Assembly: GCF_000471905.2 (NCBI RefSeq)
Contig: NW_006499364.1
Span: forward strand, 416,742-480,741
Direction of reading: 5' to 3'
Length of the DNA stretch: 64,000 bases
Source of the DNA: Amborella trichopoda
Taxonomy: Eukaryota; Streptophyta; Magnoliopsida; Amborellales; Amborellaceae
Shown one piece after another: positions 1 through 10,367 of the stretch. Every line of letters begins with the position of its first letter. Within the stretch, counting starts at the first letter, position 1. The notes beneath the pieces were generated by a model. It did no database searches and was not told the origin of the DNA. It was given only the letters and a program-made list of their open reading frames with translations. Position numbers and translations under genes: made by a program.

Positions 1-518
1 ATTATAATGTTTTATTACACTCTACCTCATACCTGAGGTGTCGCGTTAAAAGTCTACTTTTATCGTACGAAAACCACGCCCGCTAAAGGACGTTGCCAGC
101 TGCAAGCAGCAGGAGGCAAAAGCAGGCAAGCAAAACAGGCTAGCAAAAGTTAAACGAAGTAAAAGTTTTGGAAAATAGTGATGGTCCCCAAGGACCGTCA
201 TATTCAAACAGATCATCACCTATTTAAAAGCATCTTTTCTCCGTTTTTTTTTTTTTTTTTTTTGAAATTTTAGGATTGTTACAAAGAGCAACACTCCGAC
301 ACAACTACTCTCTTTTCTTCTGATGCAAGAGCAACATTTCGGCACAACTACTCTCTTTTCTTCTGATGCAAAAGCAATACTGCATGATACATTGTAACCT
401 TCCTAATAATGGGCTTTTTGACTTGTAACTTGTAACTTTTTCAATAAAAAGAGTCAAGCCTTGCTGAATTGTCTTGATTGTCTTCTTTTTATTGTGAATT
501 GAGTCTTTTGAGCATGTA
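1..518 (-). repeat. 3' non-coding tail of Element 1 with 43-bp direct repeat
   Basis: This region follows the polyprotein stop. Positions 285-326 and 327-369 are two direct copies of a 43-bp unit (core gcaacactccgacacaac), with a partial third copy after 370. A T run lies at 244-263. The stretch near 405-465 matches the same place in Element 8 (about 44115-44180), both containing aataatggg and a later aataaaaagag or aatgaaaagag. No gene is seen. Confidence 0.6.
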
Positions 519-1740
519 TCAAGGATAATATTTCTTTAGATATCGCCCATTGATAAGGGGCATTGCCTCCTCTCCATCAGGATGTGCCAGTATGTAAGCT
601 CCATTTGGCTAGGTCCTCTTGACTATGAAGGGGCCCTCTCATTTAGGTTCGAACTTCCCTTTACGCCGCTCATGCATAACAATCAGCGTTTTGATGGCTT
701 GAACTAGATCCCCATGGGAAAATGAGCGGACCTTGACTGACTTGTCAACGACCCTCTTCGTTTTCCCTTGGTTGAGTTCAAGATTCTACTGTGCTTATAT
801 CCTCTTTTCATCAAGTGCATCTAATTCTTGATACTGAAGTCGCCTTCGGTCTATCCTTGGATGTATGGCGACACACAATGAAGGAAGTTGAATTTCAAGA
901 GGCAAGACTGCTTCACCCCCATAGACCAGGGAATAAGGAGTGGAATCAATAGCATTTCGTGTGGTGGTGCGATAGCCCACAACGCTTCAAGAAGCTTCTC
1001 ATGCCAGTTCCTCTTCATCTTTGATATCGACTTCCTTAAAATGTTGCATAGGGTTTTATTGAAAGCCTCCGCTACACCATTCACTCGAGGGTGGTACATA
1101 GTTGAGTACTTCCGCTCGAAACCGAACTGGTTAACCATGTGATCAATGTGATGACTTCTGAATTGAGGGCCGTTGTCAGATATAATCCGGTCAGGTACCC
1201 CAAACCGGTATATGATGTGATGTCGCACGAAGTTGGCCACCGTAGCCCCAGGGACTTGCTTAAGGGGGACAGCTTCAGCCCACTTATAGAACTAATTTGT
1301 CACTGCTAGAATAAAGACATGACCCATTGCGGAAGGAGAGTCGATAGGTCCTACAATTTCCACACCCCATTGTAAAATGGGTCACGATGCCGCTGTAGGG
1401 TGTAAGGGCTCTGGAGGTCAATGAACGAAGCTCGAGTGCATTTGGCACACGTGGCACCTCTTGGCATAATTTAAGGAGTCGATAGCCATCGAAGGCCAAT
1501 AATACCCCAATCTACGTATTCGTTCATAGAGCTTAGGGCCGGACTGATGTAATCCACAGATGCCTGAGTGTACTTCTTCCAACACCTTGCTTGCCTCTTG
1601 TGCATCTACACATCTAAGAAGAATATCGTCAAAAGACCGTCTGAAGAGGGCATCTCCATCAAGGAGAGTGTACTTGGTAGACATTCGACGCACATTATTA
1701 CGCTCGACATGATCTTTAGGCAGTCTACAGTGCTTTATAG
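519..1740 (-). pseudogene. Integrase, Element 1 (Tat)
   Basis: Integrase inserts the cDNA into host DNA. In order on the minus strand there is an HHCC-type zinc region (about 1700-1420, ending KRCHVCQMHSS), the catalytic core and the C-terminal domain. The core shows IISDNGPQF (second Asp) and GVAEAFNKTL (catalytic Glu). The C-terminal domain shows GKFEPK and NGAYI, and the frame ends YLKKYYP then stop. The first catalytic Asp is Asn here (AVTN followed by a stop, near 1295). At least one frameshift separates the zinc region, core (1240-851) and tail (980-519). It is not functional. Confidence 0.85.
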
Positions 1741-1759
1741 AATTAATGATGGGCTCTGT

Positions 1760-2420
1760 TCAATCTTCTACCTATTAGATTTCTACACATATTGGGTTGA
1801 AGAACTTCGGTTGTTGTTTTTGAACCTCAGCTCCTTGATTCCGTGCCATTTCCTGTTTGGCCTTAATAACTTCTTTGGCTAATAGAAGTGCTCTGAATGG
1901 ATAAGGTGGGCATTCGGGGAAGAGAACTCTCTCATCATCCGCGCCCACTTTGGTTCTCAGTTCAATGTGTCTCCACTCTGCCACCCAGACAGGGGTGGGC
2001 CTTGGTGAGGACAATTAAATTGTAGCCCCAATCTCCTGGGGATGTGACTCAAGGATATATCATCAAACTGAGCCATATACGATTTTGTAGTATCGTGATA
2101 AGGCTTGAGAGTGTCTTTTCTCACGTCATAGATTCCCTTAAGCTGTTGAATAACTAACTCAGAATCGCCATAGATATTTAGCTACTCCAAATATAGATCA
2201 AAGGATATCTCCAACCCAATTATAAGGGCTTGATATTCTGCCTCGTTATGGGAATCGGCTTCGGTGAGAGAGAAGGATAGAGGAAGTACCCCTCCCTTTA
2301 GAGTCATGAATACCACTCTGGCACCTCCTCGATCAGATTGGAAGGCTCCATCGAAGTACATCTCCCACGCATGAGCAAGTTCTTCCCAGAATACTTCTTC
2401 ATCCGGGAGGTCACTTGATA
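1760..2420 (-). pseudogene. Second (archaeal-like) RNase H and spacer, Element 1
   Basis: Minus-strand translation gives MYFDGAFQSDRGG (about 2375-2335), NEAEYQALIIGLEI, then after one stop IYGDSELVIQQL. These are the three acidic residues D, E and D of an RNase H fold. This domain lies downstream of the RT-linked RNase H. An extra RNase H at this place is a known mark of Tat/Ogre elements. Downstream are DISLSHIPRRLGL and a spacer reaching the integrase zinc region. One in-frame stop breaks the domain. Confidence 0.75.
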
Positions 2421-3858
2421 AAGGAGATTCTGCCGGTACAAGATGTGCTGCGAGAAAATCAGCCAGGGCTTGACCCTTGACTGCCTTTTATGTTATATAT
2501 ATGATGTTGAATTCATTAGTAATAATGCCCACTTAGCAAGGCATCCCGACAAGCACGGGCTTGTCATGAAAAACTTTACAGGGTTTGCTTTTGATATAAG
2601 CTTTATTTCATGACCGAGCAAGTAGTGGCAGAGCTTTTGTACCATGAAGATTAGGGCTAAGCACATTGTCTCGATAGGGGGATAATTCTTCTCAGCCCCT
2701 TGCATCTTGTGGTTGAGATAGTATAGTGCGGTCTCTTTCCCCTCGTCATTGTTTTGTGCCAATAGTGCCCCGAGTGACTCATCCAGAGCGGTCACGTACA
2801 TGATGAGGGCTTTTCCTAACACCGGTGTAGAGAGTATTGGAGGGTTGAGTAAATATCGCTTGATGTCATCAAGGGCTTCCTGACATGCTTCATCCCAAAT
2901 GAATGGCATATCCTTCTTTAACAGATGCGTAAAAGGCCTACAGTGACTTGAGAGGTTCGAGATGAACCCGCGGATATAAGCCATTTTCCCTTGAAGGGAC
3001 AATAGCTCTCACAGTGTAGTCGATGGCGGCATTTCTTGGATCGCCCTGATCTTGATTGGCTCAACTTCCAACCCTCGGTGTCTAACTATGAACCCCAAGA
3101 ACTTTCCTGAACTCACTCCAAAAGCATATTTTAGTGGGTTCATCTTGAGGTGATGAAGGCGCAATCGTTCGAACACCTTTTCAAGGTCTCGCATATGAGC
3201 TTCTTTCTTTTCGAATTTCACCACTAAGTCATCCACGTAACATTCGATTTCCTTGTGCATCATGTCCTTAAAGATTGTCGTCATTGCTCTTTGATATGTG
3301 GCACCGGTATTCTTAAATCCAAAAGGCATCATTGTGTAGTAGAAGACTCCTTTTGGAGTCAAGAATGCGGTGGCTTCTTCATCTTCTGGTGCCATCCTTA
3401 TCTGATTGTACCTGGAGTATCCATCCATGAAGGAGAAGATTTGACAACGACACGTAGAGTCAATGAGCATCTCTTTAAATAGCAATGGGAAGTCATCCTT
3501 TGGGAAAGCGGCATTTAGGTCACAGAAGTCGATGCAGACCCTAATTTTTCCGCCTTTCTTCCTGACCGGGACAACATTTTCCAGCCATTTAGGGTACTTG
3601 ACTTCGAGAACGAAACCTGCTTGCTTGAGCTTGTTCACCTCAGCATCGATTTGCATTAAGATCGGGCCTGAACCTTCTTGACTTCTGCTTGACAAGCTTA
3701 TCGGATGGATCTAGGCCCAGATGGTGGACTGTGATTTGAGGATCTAAACCAGGCATCTCATGGTAAAGCCAAGCAAAGACGTCTCGGTTTGCTTGCAAAA
3801 AGGCAGTAAAGCTCTTCTTCTCTTTTGGAGACATATTTGCAGAGATGAAATTGGGCAT
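2421..3858 (-). pseudogene. Reverse transcriptase and RNase H, Element 1
   Basis: Reverse transcriptase copies element RNA to cDNA. The minus-strand reading starts with MSPKEKKSFTAFLQANRDVF (from about 3834) and continues after a frameshift near 3690 with KIRVCIDFCDLNAAFPKDDF, IFSFMDGYSRYNQIRM and the catalytic YVDD at 3239-3228. The connection and the first RNase H follow (3002-2493; ALYYLNHKMQGAEKNYPPIE, HYLLGHEIKLISK). A stop and frameshift near 3005 separate the two blocks. The motifs are complete, so decay is fairly recent or patchy. Confidence 0.9.
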
Positions 3859-4572
3859 AGGGTCAACTTTATCCCCTAGATTTATTTCCTCAAGTTAATC
3901 GGCTGTGGCTTGACTGCCCTCTTCCCATTCTTCTGGGGCCTCTTGCAACTCCTCATTATTGGCTTTAGAGGTCTTTTCATTAACCTCCAGTGAAGACACC
4001 CACACTCCTAACATTTCTTCTTCTAGCCAAGCTTTGGTATGGAATATGACCCTCGCACCCTCATCTTGTTTGCCGATGAAAGGATCAACTTCGAGTAGGG
4101 CCTATGTATCCAGCTGAACGAATTCGTTCTGTGGTACCTGAGATGGTTGTGACTCCGTGATTGTATAGACAACCAGCGCTTCATGAGGACTTTCTTGATG
4201 TTCCCTTATGTCTTTCATGGGTCTAGGTAGTGTGGTAGGTCGAGGGTCAGGTTTAAGTGGAGAAGGTTTATTTTGGCCTTTTGGCTTTCTTGGTTATGCA
4301 GCTAGCTTGGTTTGGGTGGTTTGGGTGATAGGGATTTGTTTAAGTGGAGTGAAGGTTTGAGGTTGAGGTTTAGGAGATGGTTAGGTATATGGGACTAGAG
4401 GCATCCCAGGGAATTTGAGGATGGGTGGCTTGTCTGGGGTATTTGGGCGAGGAAGGAGCCCAGGGAGCTGGAGGATTAGTAAATTGTTTGACATATTCGG
4501 GTGAGGGAGAAGTGGTGGACTAGGAAACTTTAAGATGCCTAGCTTCTGAGGTGGAGGTTGCATCAGGCTCAT
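3859..4572 (-). pseudogene. Linker between gag and RT, no protease (Element 1)
   Basis: The minus strand gives a proline-rich stretch (ILQLPGLLPRPNTPDKPPIL), then ALVVYTITESQP, VPQNEFVQLDT and WVSSLEVNE, leading into RT. In Elements 2 and 7 the proline-rich stretch is followed by a block starting KVKYDV.GHL that contains the aspartic protease. That block is absent here, and no other D-S/T/G-G protease motif was seen. Several stops are present. Confidence 0.6.
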
Positions 4573-6387
4573 TTACCTCTTGCTGGGTGATGCTTCTGAG
4601 ATTTGCACCATGTGACAGACTTCCTGAGAATAGAAGCTTTGTCCTCTTGATTCTCTCAGCCTCTGTTCGACGTCAGGCTCAAGAGGCCATTGGGGTTTCT
4701 TTGCCTTTGACTTCTTGCACTTCCCAGTAGAAGAGGATGGCTTTGACTTGGCTCGAGCCACTAAGGCATCAGTAATTGTCAAGAATCCAGTCGCCTGAGC
4801 TAGCGTCTTTCTCAGCTGCCTTCGGTTCGTCTTGCTTATGTTGGTTACTTTGAGTTCTCTGTCGAGGGCCTCAAAGTCTAGACATCCACGTGCCCAGAGT
4901 AAAGGATGGCCCAGGGATGTCCTCTTGATGAGGTAAGGGGAAGAAGAAGAAGAAGAAGAAGAAGACCGCTGGGGGGTGCTTTCGATGTCGTTACCCTCAT
5001 TGGACGTGCCCCGAGTGCTTTCGATGTCGTTACCCTCATTGGAAGTGCCCCAAGTAAAGGATGGCCCAGGGATGTCCTCTTGGTGAGGTGAGGGGGTAAG
5101 GATAATTGCATGGGGGATGATGTCCTGTAAGGTTAGCAATGGAGGAAGAGGCCTGAGAAATTCTTGTTTGACCGGTAGTTGAGGAATCTTGTTCCTTCAG
5201 TGGGCAGGCCTTGGCGTTTGTCTCCTCTTGGTTTCCTTGGGAGGCGCTTGATTCATCTTGCTAGGTTTGTGAATAGCCCTAGCCTGATGAACTGCCTCTC
5301 GCTTTAAGGACTTGATTTTGCTTTGCCCGTGGTCGTCTCTCCACGACTGGAAAGTTGAGGGTTCAGCAGGATCAGAGGCATCAACACGAGGTTCTTGCAC
5401 TGAAGCATTCTCATGGATGGGAACATTGACTTGCGAGTGTTTTTCCATGACGGTGTAGGCAATGTGACCTCTTTGCACCTTCTTTTCGACTATCGCTTCG
5501 AATCCATAGCATTCACTCAGCTTGTGGCCCCATATTTGATAATACGAGCACTGGTGATTCTCAGTTCCTTGAGCAAGGCGCTTAGGCTGCCTTGCCTGCT
5601 TTGGTGTGACGAGTCCTTGTTGAAGCATCATACCGAACAAAGCCTGAAGGAGATCTTTTGACAACTGATCAGAAGAGTGAGGGTCTTCAATTTCCTCCTG
5701 TATTGTCACCACGTGGGCAGCCTCAGTTGCACCGAATGCTTTTTTATTTCCTTGAGTTTTATCTGACCCTTATGGATTGGAGCCTCAATGATGTTTTTAA
5801 GTGTGTTGCATTCCTCTCTGGGGTGGTTTATCCTCCGATGATAAGCACAATAGATCCCATGAGTATTGAGTCTAGCTTGATCAGGGAACTTGGTATTAGT
5901 CAGCTCGATCATGTTCTGCTCCAGTAATAGTCGGAGTAGTGCGGAAACCCATTCCTTTTCAAAAGGATAGAACTTATTCTTATGCCTGGCCCAATAATCA
6001 TCTCGTTTAAGGTTCGCAAGTGAGGGCACCCGGTCATGATTGTTGCTACTTGCCTCCTGAGGCACTATCGTTGTTGTGCCTACCCCTTTGGAGAGGTCCA
6101 AAGTCTGAGAGGTAGCCTTCTTTGGATTGTTTACGGTGACTGTCGCACTAATCACCCCTTTTTACTGATTGCCCCGGGCGTTGGTCAGAGAATTACCATT
6201 GCCCCGATTATTTCTCGAGCTTGAAGATTGTTGTCGTGACCCACTATGGTGACGCGATAGACTCTCTATGTGAACTGACTTAGAGATCTGCTTTGACATG
6301 GAGGTTGGATTGGAGGCCTCAACATGTAGATGGATCTCAGGTCGCATGTTTCGCACACAGGTCTGGATTGCTTCCTTCTTAGACATT
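4573..6387 (-). pseudogene. gag, C-terminal two-thirds, Element 1
   Basis: Gag packages the element RNA into particles. From the minus strand: KKEAIQTCVRNMRPEIHLHV (6380-6320), AISATVTV and TSQTLDLSKGVG (about 6140-6080), then a knuckle-like YCAYHRRINHPREEC (about 5850). A later knuckle in another frame is CSYYQIWGHKLSEC (about 5560-5520). The frame then runs through a Ser-rich tract (an AAG/GAA repeat at about 4940-4970). At least three frameshifts occur. The normal N-terminal gag core, with FQWY and LFYQRFYEV as in Elements 7 and 8, is missing because homology stops at 6387. Confidence 0.82.
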
Positions 6388-7050
6388 TGCTTTTTACCTT
6401 CAGAGTACCACTTTGGGAATCGTTTATCTAGTCCAGTAAAGGGCAGGTTCTATTAGCCGATCCCGAAGGTCTGGTCATGTCTGCTTGGTGAATTAAAGTC
6501 TCTGGTAGGTTCTCCCCTTGCTTTGTCAGTTTCTTGCCTTTGGAGTATTTGTTTCTAGATTGACCACGTGGGAATAATGTTCTTCCTCATGAGACTTGTC
6601 TTGCCGTCTTGGCAAGTCTTCTGTCTTTCGAGTCCTTTTTGCAACTTGACTCAGGCTGATCGAATCCTTTCCTTGAAGCTCATATTTTTGGAGTCTCGGT
6701 ACTATGATATCGTGGATTTTTCTTCTTTTGAGTGAGTGCTAAAGCCGTCTGTTGAGACGAGTGCTACATCAACCTATTTATTAGTCCACGCGTCCTTTGC
6801 GGATTTTCACTTGAACTTGGGAAGCGGTGTCGTAGAGATGGTGTTTACCAATTTCTTTTTATTTTGGGGCTCTTTTACCCATAACCTTTTGGCTATGTCG
6901 ACCCTTTTCATGCATTTTTTCTCACGATGCCCTTTTGAATTTTTACTGTGCCCAACTCTTTTACTCATGGTTTCGTGACCATGCCCGTTCGTCATTTTTA
7001 CTTATGGCGTTCCCTTGTTCAGGTATACACCATGCCTATTATTCGTTATT
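6388..7050. other. Non-coding 3' part of Element 2
   Basis: No gene is seen. The left edge is the abrupt end of Element 1 gag homology. Between about 6840 and 7010 a degenerate repeat of phrases such as cttttacccataac, ggctatgtcgaccctttt and ttactcatggtttcgtgacc leads into the ordered satellite to the right. By position in Element 8 this would be the zone just before the 3' LTR, but no LTR follows. Confidence 0.45.
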
Positions 7051-8430
7051 TTCTTCTTTTTTTTTCATGTGAAGGCATGTTTAAGGTAATGCCTTCGAGA
7101 CCTATGAGAAATAGTTTAACGTCATGCGGCCTGGATGCACACTATGATTTAAGGTCATACAACTGGACTGTGGTTATGCCGTTTAAAGTCATACAACTAG
7201 GACCGTGCAGTTTAAGGTAGTGCAGCTCGACTCCGCTACAGTTTAAGGTCATATAGTTTGGACCATGGCTGTGTAATTTAGGGTCATGTAGCTAAGACCA
7301 CAATGGAGGCAGTCTGTGGAGGGCCCTGAAGTGAGTATGGTGGTGGTTTGACTCACTAGGGGAAATGACACGAGACTACCTATGATGTATGAAGTGTGAG
7401 TGGATGATGGTGACCCACTAACTTACAACGAATATTGATGGTGGGATGGTTCGGGGTTTCATGAGCGTGGGTGAGATTCACTGGGGAATGAGGTGTGGTG
7501 ATGAAGTGAATGAACTCAATGGGGAGGTAATGAAGGTGGTGCGCATACACTAACAAGTAGGTTAGGGAGGGTGTTCGTGAAAGTGCACGTAAAAGCGTGT
7601 GTGTGTGTATGTGGGGGTGAGTTATGGTCATGCCTCTTGGACCTGTGCAAAGCAGTTTATCGTCATGCGGCCTGGACGTGCACTATGGTTTAATGTCATA
7701 CAGCTAGACCGTGGCTATGCAGTTTAAAGTCATGCAACTAGGACCATGCAATTTAAGGTCGTGCAACTAGACATCCGCTATAGTTTAAGATCATATAGTT
7801 TAGACCATGGCTGTGCAGTTTAACGTCGTGCAACTAGACCATCGCTACAGTTTAAGGTCATATAGTTTGGACCATGGTGTTGAGCCTTTTAACGTCATGC
7901 AGCTAGAATGTGTACTATAGTTTAAGGTCATACAGCTGGACTGTGGTCATGCAGTTTAAGGTCATACAACTAGGACCATGCAGTTTAAGGTCGTGCAACT
8001 AGACCTCCGCTACAGTTTAAGGTCATATAGTTTGGACTATGGCTGTGCAGTTTAAGTTTATGAACTAGATCATTGCTATAGTTTAAGGTCATATAGTTTG
8101 GACCATGCAGTTTAGGGTCGTGCATCTAGACCATCGATAGAGTTTAAGGTCATATAGTTTAGGGTGGTACAATTAGACCATCGCTATAGTTTAAGGTCAT
8201 ATAGTTTGGACCATGGTGCTGAGCCTTTTAACGTCATGCGACTAGAACGTGTACTATGGTTTAAGGTCATACAGCTGGACCGTGTTCATGTAGTTTGAAG
8301 TCATACAACTAGGACTGTACAGTTTAAGGTTGTACAACTAGACCTCCGCTACAGTTTAAGGTCACATAGTTTGGACCATGGTTGTGCAGTTTAAGGTTGT
8401 GCAACTAGACCATTGTGTGGGTCACCATGT
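7050..8430. repeat. Tandem satellite with gtttaaggtca units (Element 2)
   Basis: Units of about 29-36 bp begin gtttaaggtcatacaactag or gtttaaggtcgtgcaactag and end gaccatgca, gacctccgctaca or gaccatggctgtgca. Different unit types follow in a fixed order, giving a higher-order period of about 339 bp (for example gagccttttaacgtcatgc at 7882 and 8221). The array is interrupted at about 7310-7620 by unrelated sequence. The same satellite lies at 41390-42040 in Element 8, so it belongs to the element family. Confidence 0.9.
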
Positions 8431-9299
8431 AGGTGAAGCTCCATAGGGAATAGGTTTGTAGATGGCAATCTGAATCCTAGAGGATGAAATGGTTAACGCC
8501 ATACACAAGCAGAGGGCTCAGATGGAAATGGTGACTTGATGAAGGATGGCCAACAGAGGCGGTCTTCACTAGGGCTTAGGGGGGGCAAGCTTCCTCCTTG
8601 TGGTTAAGATAGCTTGGTATGAAACAGATCCATCGGGAATTGAAGAGGTAAGAATGACTCTAACTCCACTAGGGATAATAGGCTGTAGTATGGGTGTGAC
8701 TCCTATAGGAATTATGAATAGCTCCTAACTCCATTCCGGATGATGGGTCACAATTTGGGTGCAACAGACTGGGTGCAACATCACTAGGGATGACAGGTCA
8801 CAACTTGGCTACAACCTCATTAAGGATAAGTGATATGACGCACAAGACTTCAACCTGGAGTAGGTAACAATAGGCTGCTTGAAATACGATCGGCGACAGA
8901 TGTAGTGTTAGTGGTTTTTGGTGAGTGTTCAACTGGCGCTGAGTTCTCAAAAACACAACCACCTGACACTGTGAACAGCCTGTGATATCGTTTGAAGACA
9001 ACTAGCACTTGGGTCATTTGGAAACACACCCGGCGCTAAGTCAATCGACGGTAGGGTTGTTTTGAAAACGTGCCTTATGCTAAGTGAACCGACGCTGAGG
9101 TTGTTTGGAAGATACCTGACGTTAAGTCAACCAGTGCTAGAGTTGTTTGGAAGGTACTCGGTGCTAAATCAACCGATGCTAGGGTTGGGTCGATAGGAGT
9201 TACCTCGAGCCAAAGCTCGACACGGCTCATCGTCGATGGCTTCCCTTAGACGCGACTGAAATTCCCAATTTTTGAGGGGCATTTGAGGGTAGTGCAGGC
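8431..9299. repeat. Non-coding stretch with ggcgctaagtc motifs
   Basis: No gene is seen. At 8430-8830 short phrases such as cactagggat and gggtcacaa recur. At 8920-9190 a loose repeat of about 40-60 bp contains variants of ggcgctaagtcaaccgacgc followed by tagggttgttt. The same kind of motif recurs at 10040-10325 and in the LTR array at 20150-20880. Confidence 0.5.
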
Positions 9300-9307
9300 T
9301 ATATAAG
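9300..9307 (+). promoter_or_regulatory. TATA box, likely promoter of the antisense PMD gene
   Basis: TATATAAG stands on the plus strand about 1.06 kb before the PMD start, within ggctatataagg. The surrounding sequence is GC-mixed and unlike the LTR promoters. Position and strand fit an internal promoter for the PMD gene that is independent of the LTR. No transcription data were available, so this is inference from the motif. Confidence 0.5.
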
Positions 9308-10367
9308 GGGGGTAAAATCCCGTTTTACCTCATATTTCACCAGGGGTAAAAAAACTTAAGCAAAAGATTTCTTTAACCGTGAGGAGAGAGTGTTCAGTTG
9401 AAGTTTCGACAAGTAGTGGGACTTCAGCGGACTTCAGCAAAGTTCTGCAGCGAAGGTTTTTGAAAAAGGTTTTGCCAAGAATTTGGCGAAGTTGCAGGGA
9501 GAGATTTTAGCACAGGGGATTTTCCGGTGAAGGGAAGAGGTTCTAACTGCAATGGTTTTTGATAGAAAAGGCGGGAGGTGAAACTGTGATCATTTTGCAC
9601 GTTTTGGGAGTTTTTCGAAGAGTTTTTAAATTTCCTGAGGATTTTCGCCACATTCCGACACTGTTAGTGGTGTTGCAGAGGTTTTCAAGAACTTAAAGGA
9701 GTCTATGCAGGCCAAAAACATAGGAGGGAAAGTTTTCCAGTAGGTTTTCTGGACATGTAGCAGAAGTTTCGGTGGGAGACGAATAATTAGGGTAGGTAGA
9801 CCATCATGGAAGGTGTACGGTTGGAGGAGGTGAACCGTCGTGGACGTGATCTATCGCAAGGGTGGCGTACGGGATGTGGTGACGGTTGTCAGTTGCTCGT
9901 GTGTGAGACGGCACCGAACGACGTGGAGACAATTGTCAGTCGCTCTTGTGAGACGGCGCCGAAGGACGTGGAGACAATTGTCAATCGGCTTAGCTAAGTT
10001 CAAGGTGTCACGACTGAGATTCGTGGCATGTGAGAGATATTCGATCACAGTTGGCGCTGACCTTGGACAAGCTCACATGTCGTTAGGTACTGACAATCTC
10101 AATTGGCGTTGAGTATTGGCAGTCTCAGCCAGTGCTGAGTGCTGAAAGACTCAACTAGCACCAGTCGTCTGGCACACAACCGGCCCTGGGTGATGGCAAT
10201 TCAATCGGCGTTGAGTGCTAAAAGACTCAACCAGCGCTTGTCATCTGGCACGCAACCGGTGCTAAGCATTTGAAAGACTCAACCAAAGCTAAGTGTTGTC
10301 AAACTCAGCCGACGCTGGTCCAATGTCTTAGCAACATTTTGGGAGTAAACCACCATGCCCTTTTATA
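9308..10367 (+). other. Probable 5' leader of the PMD gene (Element 2)
   Basis: A region of about 1 kb between the TATA box and the PMD start contains no credible coding region. It holds a direct duplication of about 45 bp (gagacggcaccgaacgacgt at about 9904 and a variant at about 9949). At 10040-10325 there are six or seven loose copies of a unit containing caaccggcgctgagtgctg and gaaagactcaac. In Element 8 a region of similar style (42780-43770) lies at the same place, although that element has no PMD gene. Confidence 0.45.

Larger units (their letters stand above)
1..6387 (-). mobile_element. Element 1: Tat-lineage Ty3/gypsy, truncated
   Basis: Read on the minus strand, this block holds gag (6387 to 4573), a proline-rich linker, reverse transcriptase, two RNase H domains and integrase, ending with a stop at 519-521. 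This order plus a second RNase H is the pattern known for the Tat lineage of plant gypsy elements. No LTR is visible: the 3' LTR would lie left of the window, and the 5' half of gag is missing beyond 6387. No protease is found between gag and RT. Multiple stops and frameshifts make it a dead copy. Confidence 0.88.

Noticed and set aside
4906..5091. Frame with Arg run on the plus strand
   Set aside because: It is the shadow of a GAA/AAG repeat within gag of Element 1 on the other strand.
9806..10112. Overlapping 63-90-residue frames on both strands
   Set aside because: They cover a 45-bp duplication and a motif repeat in the PMD leader; no conserved protein is visible.
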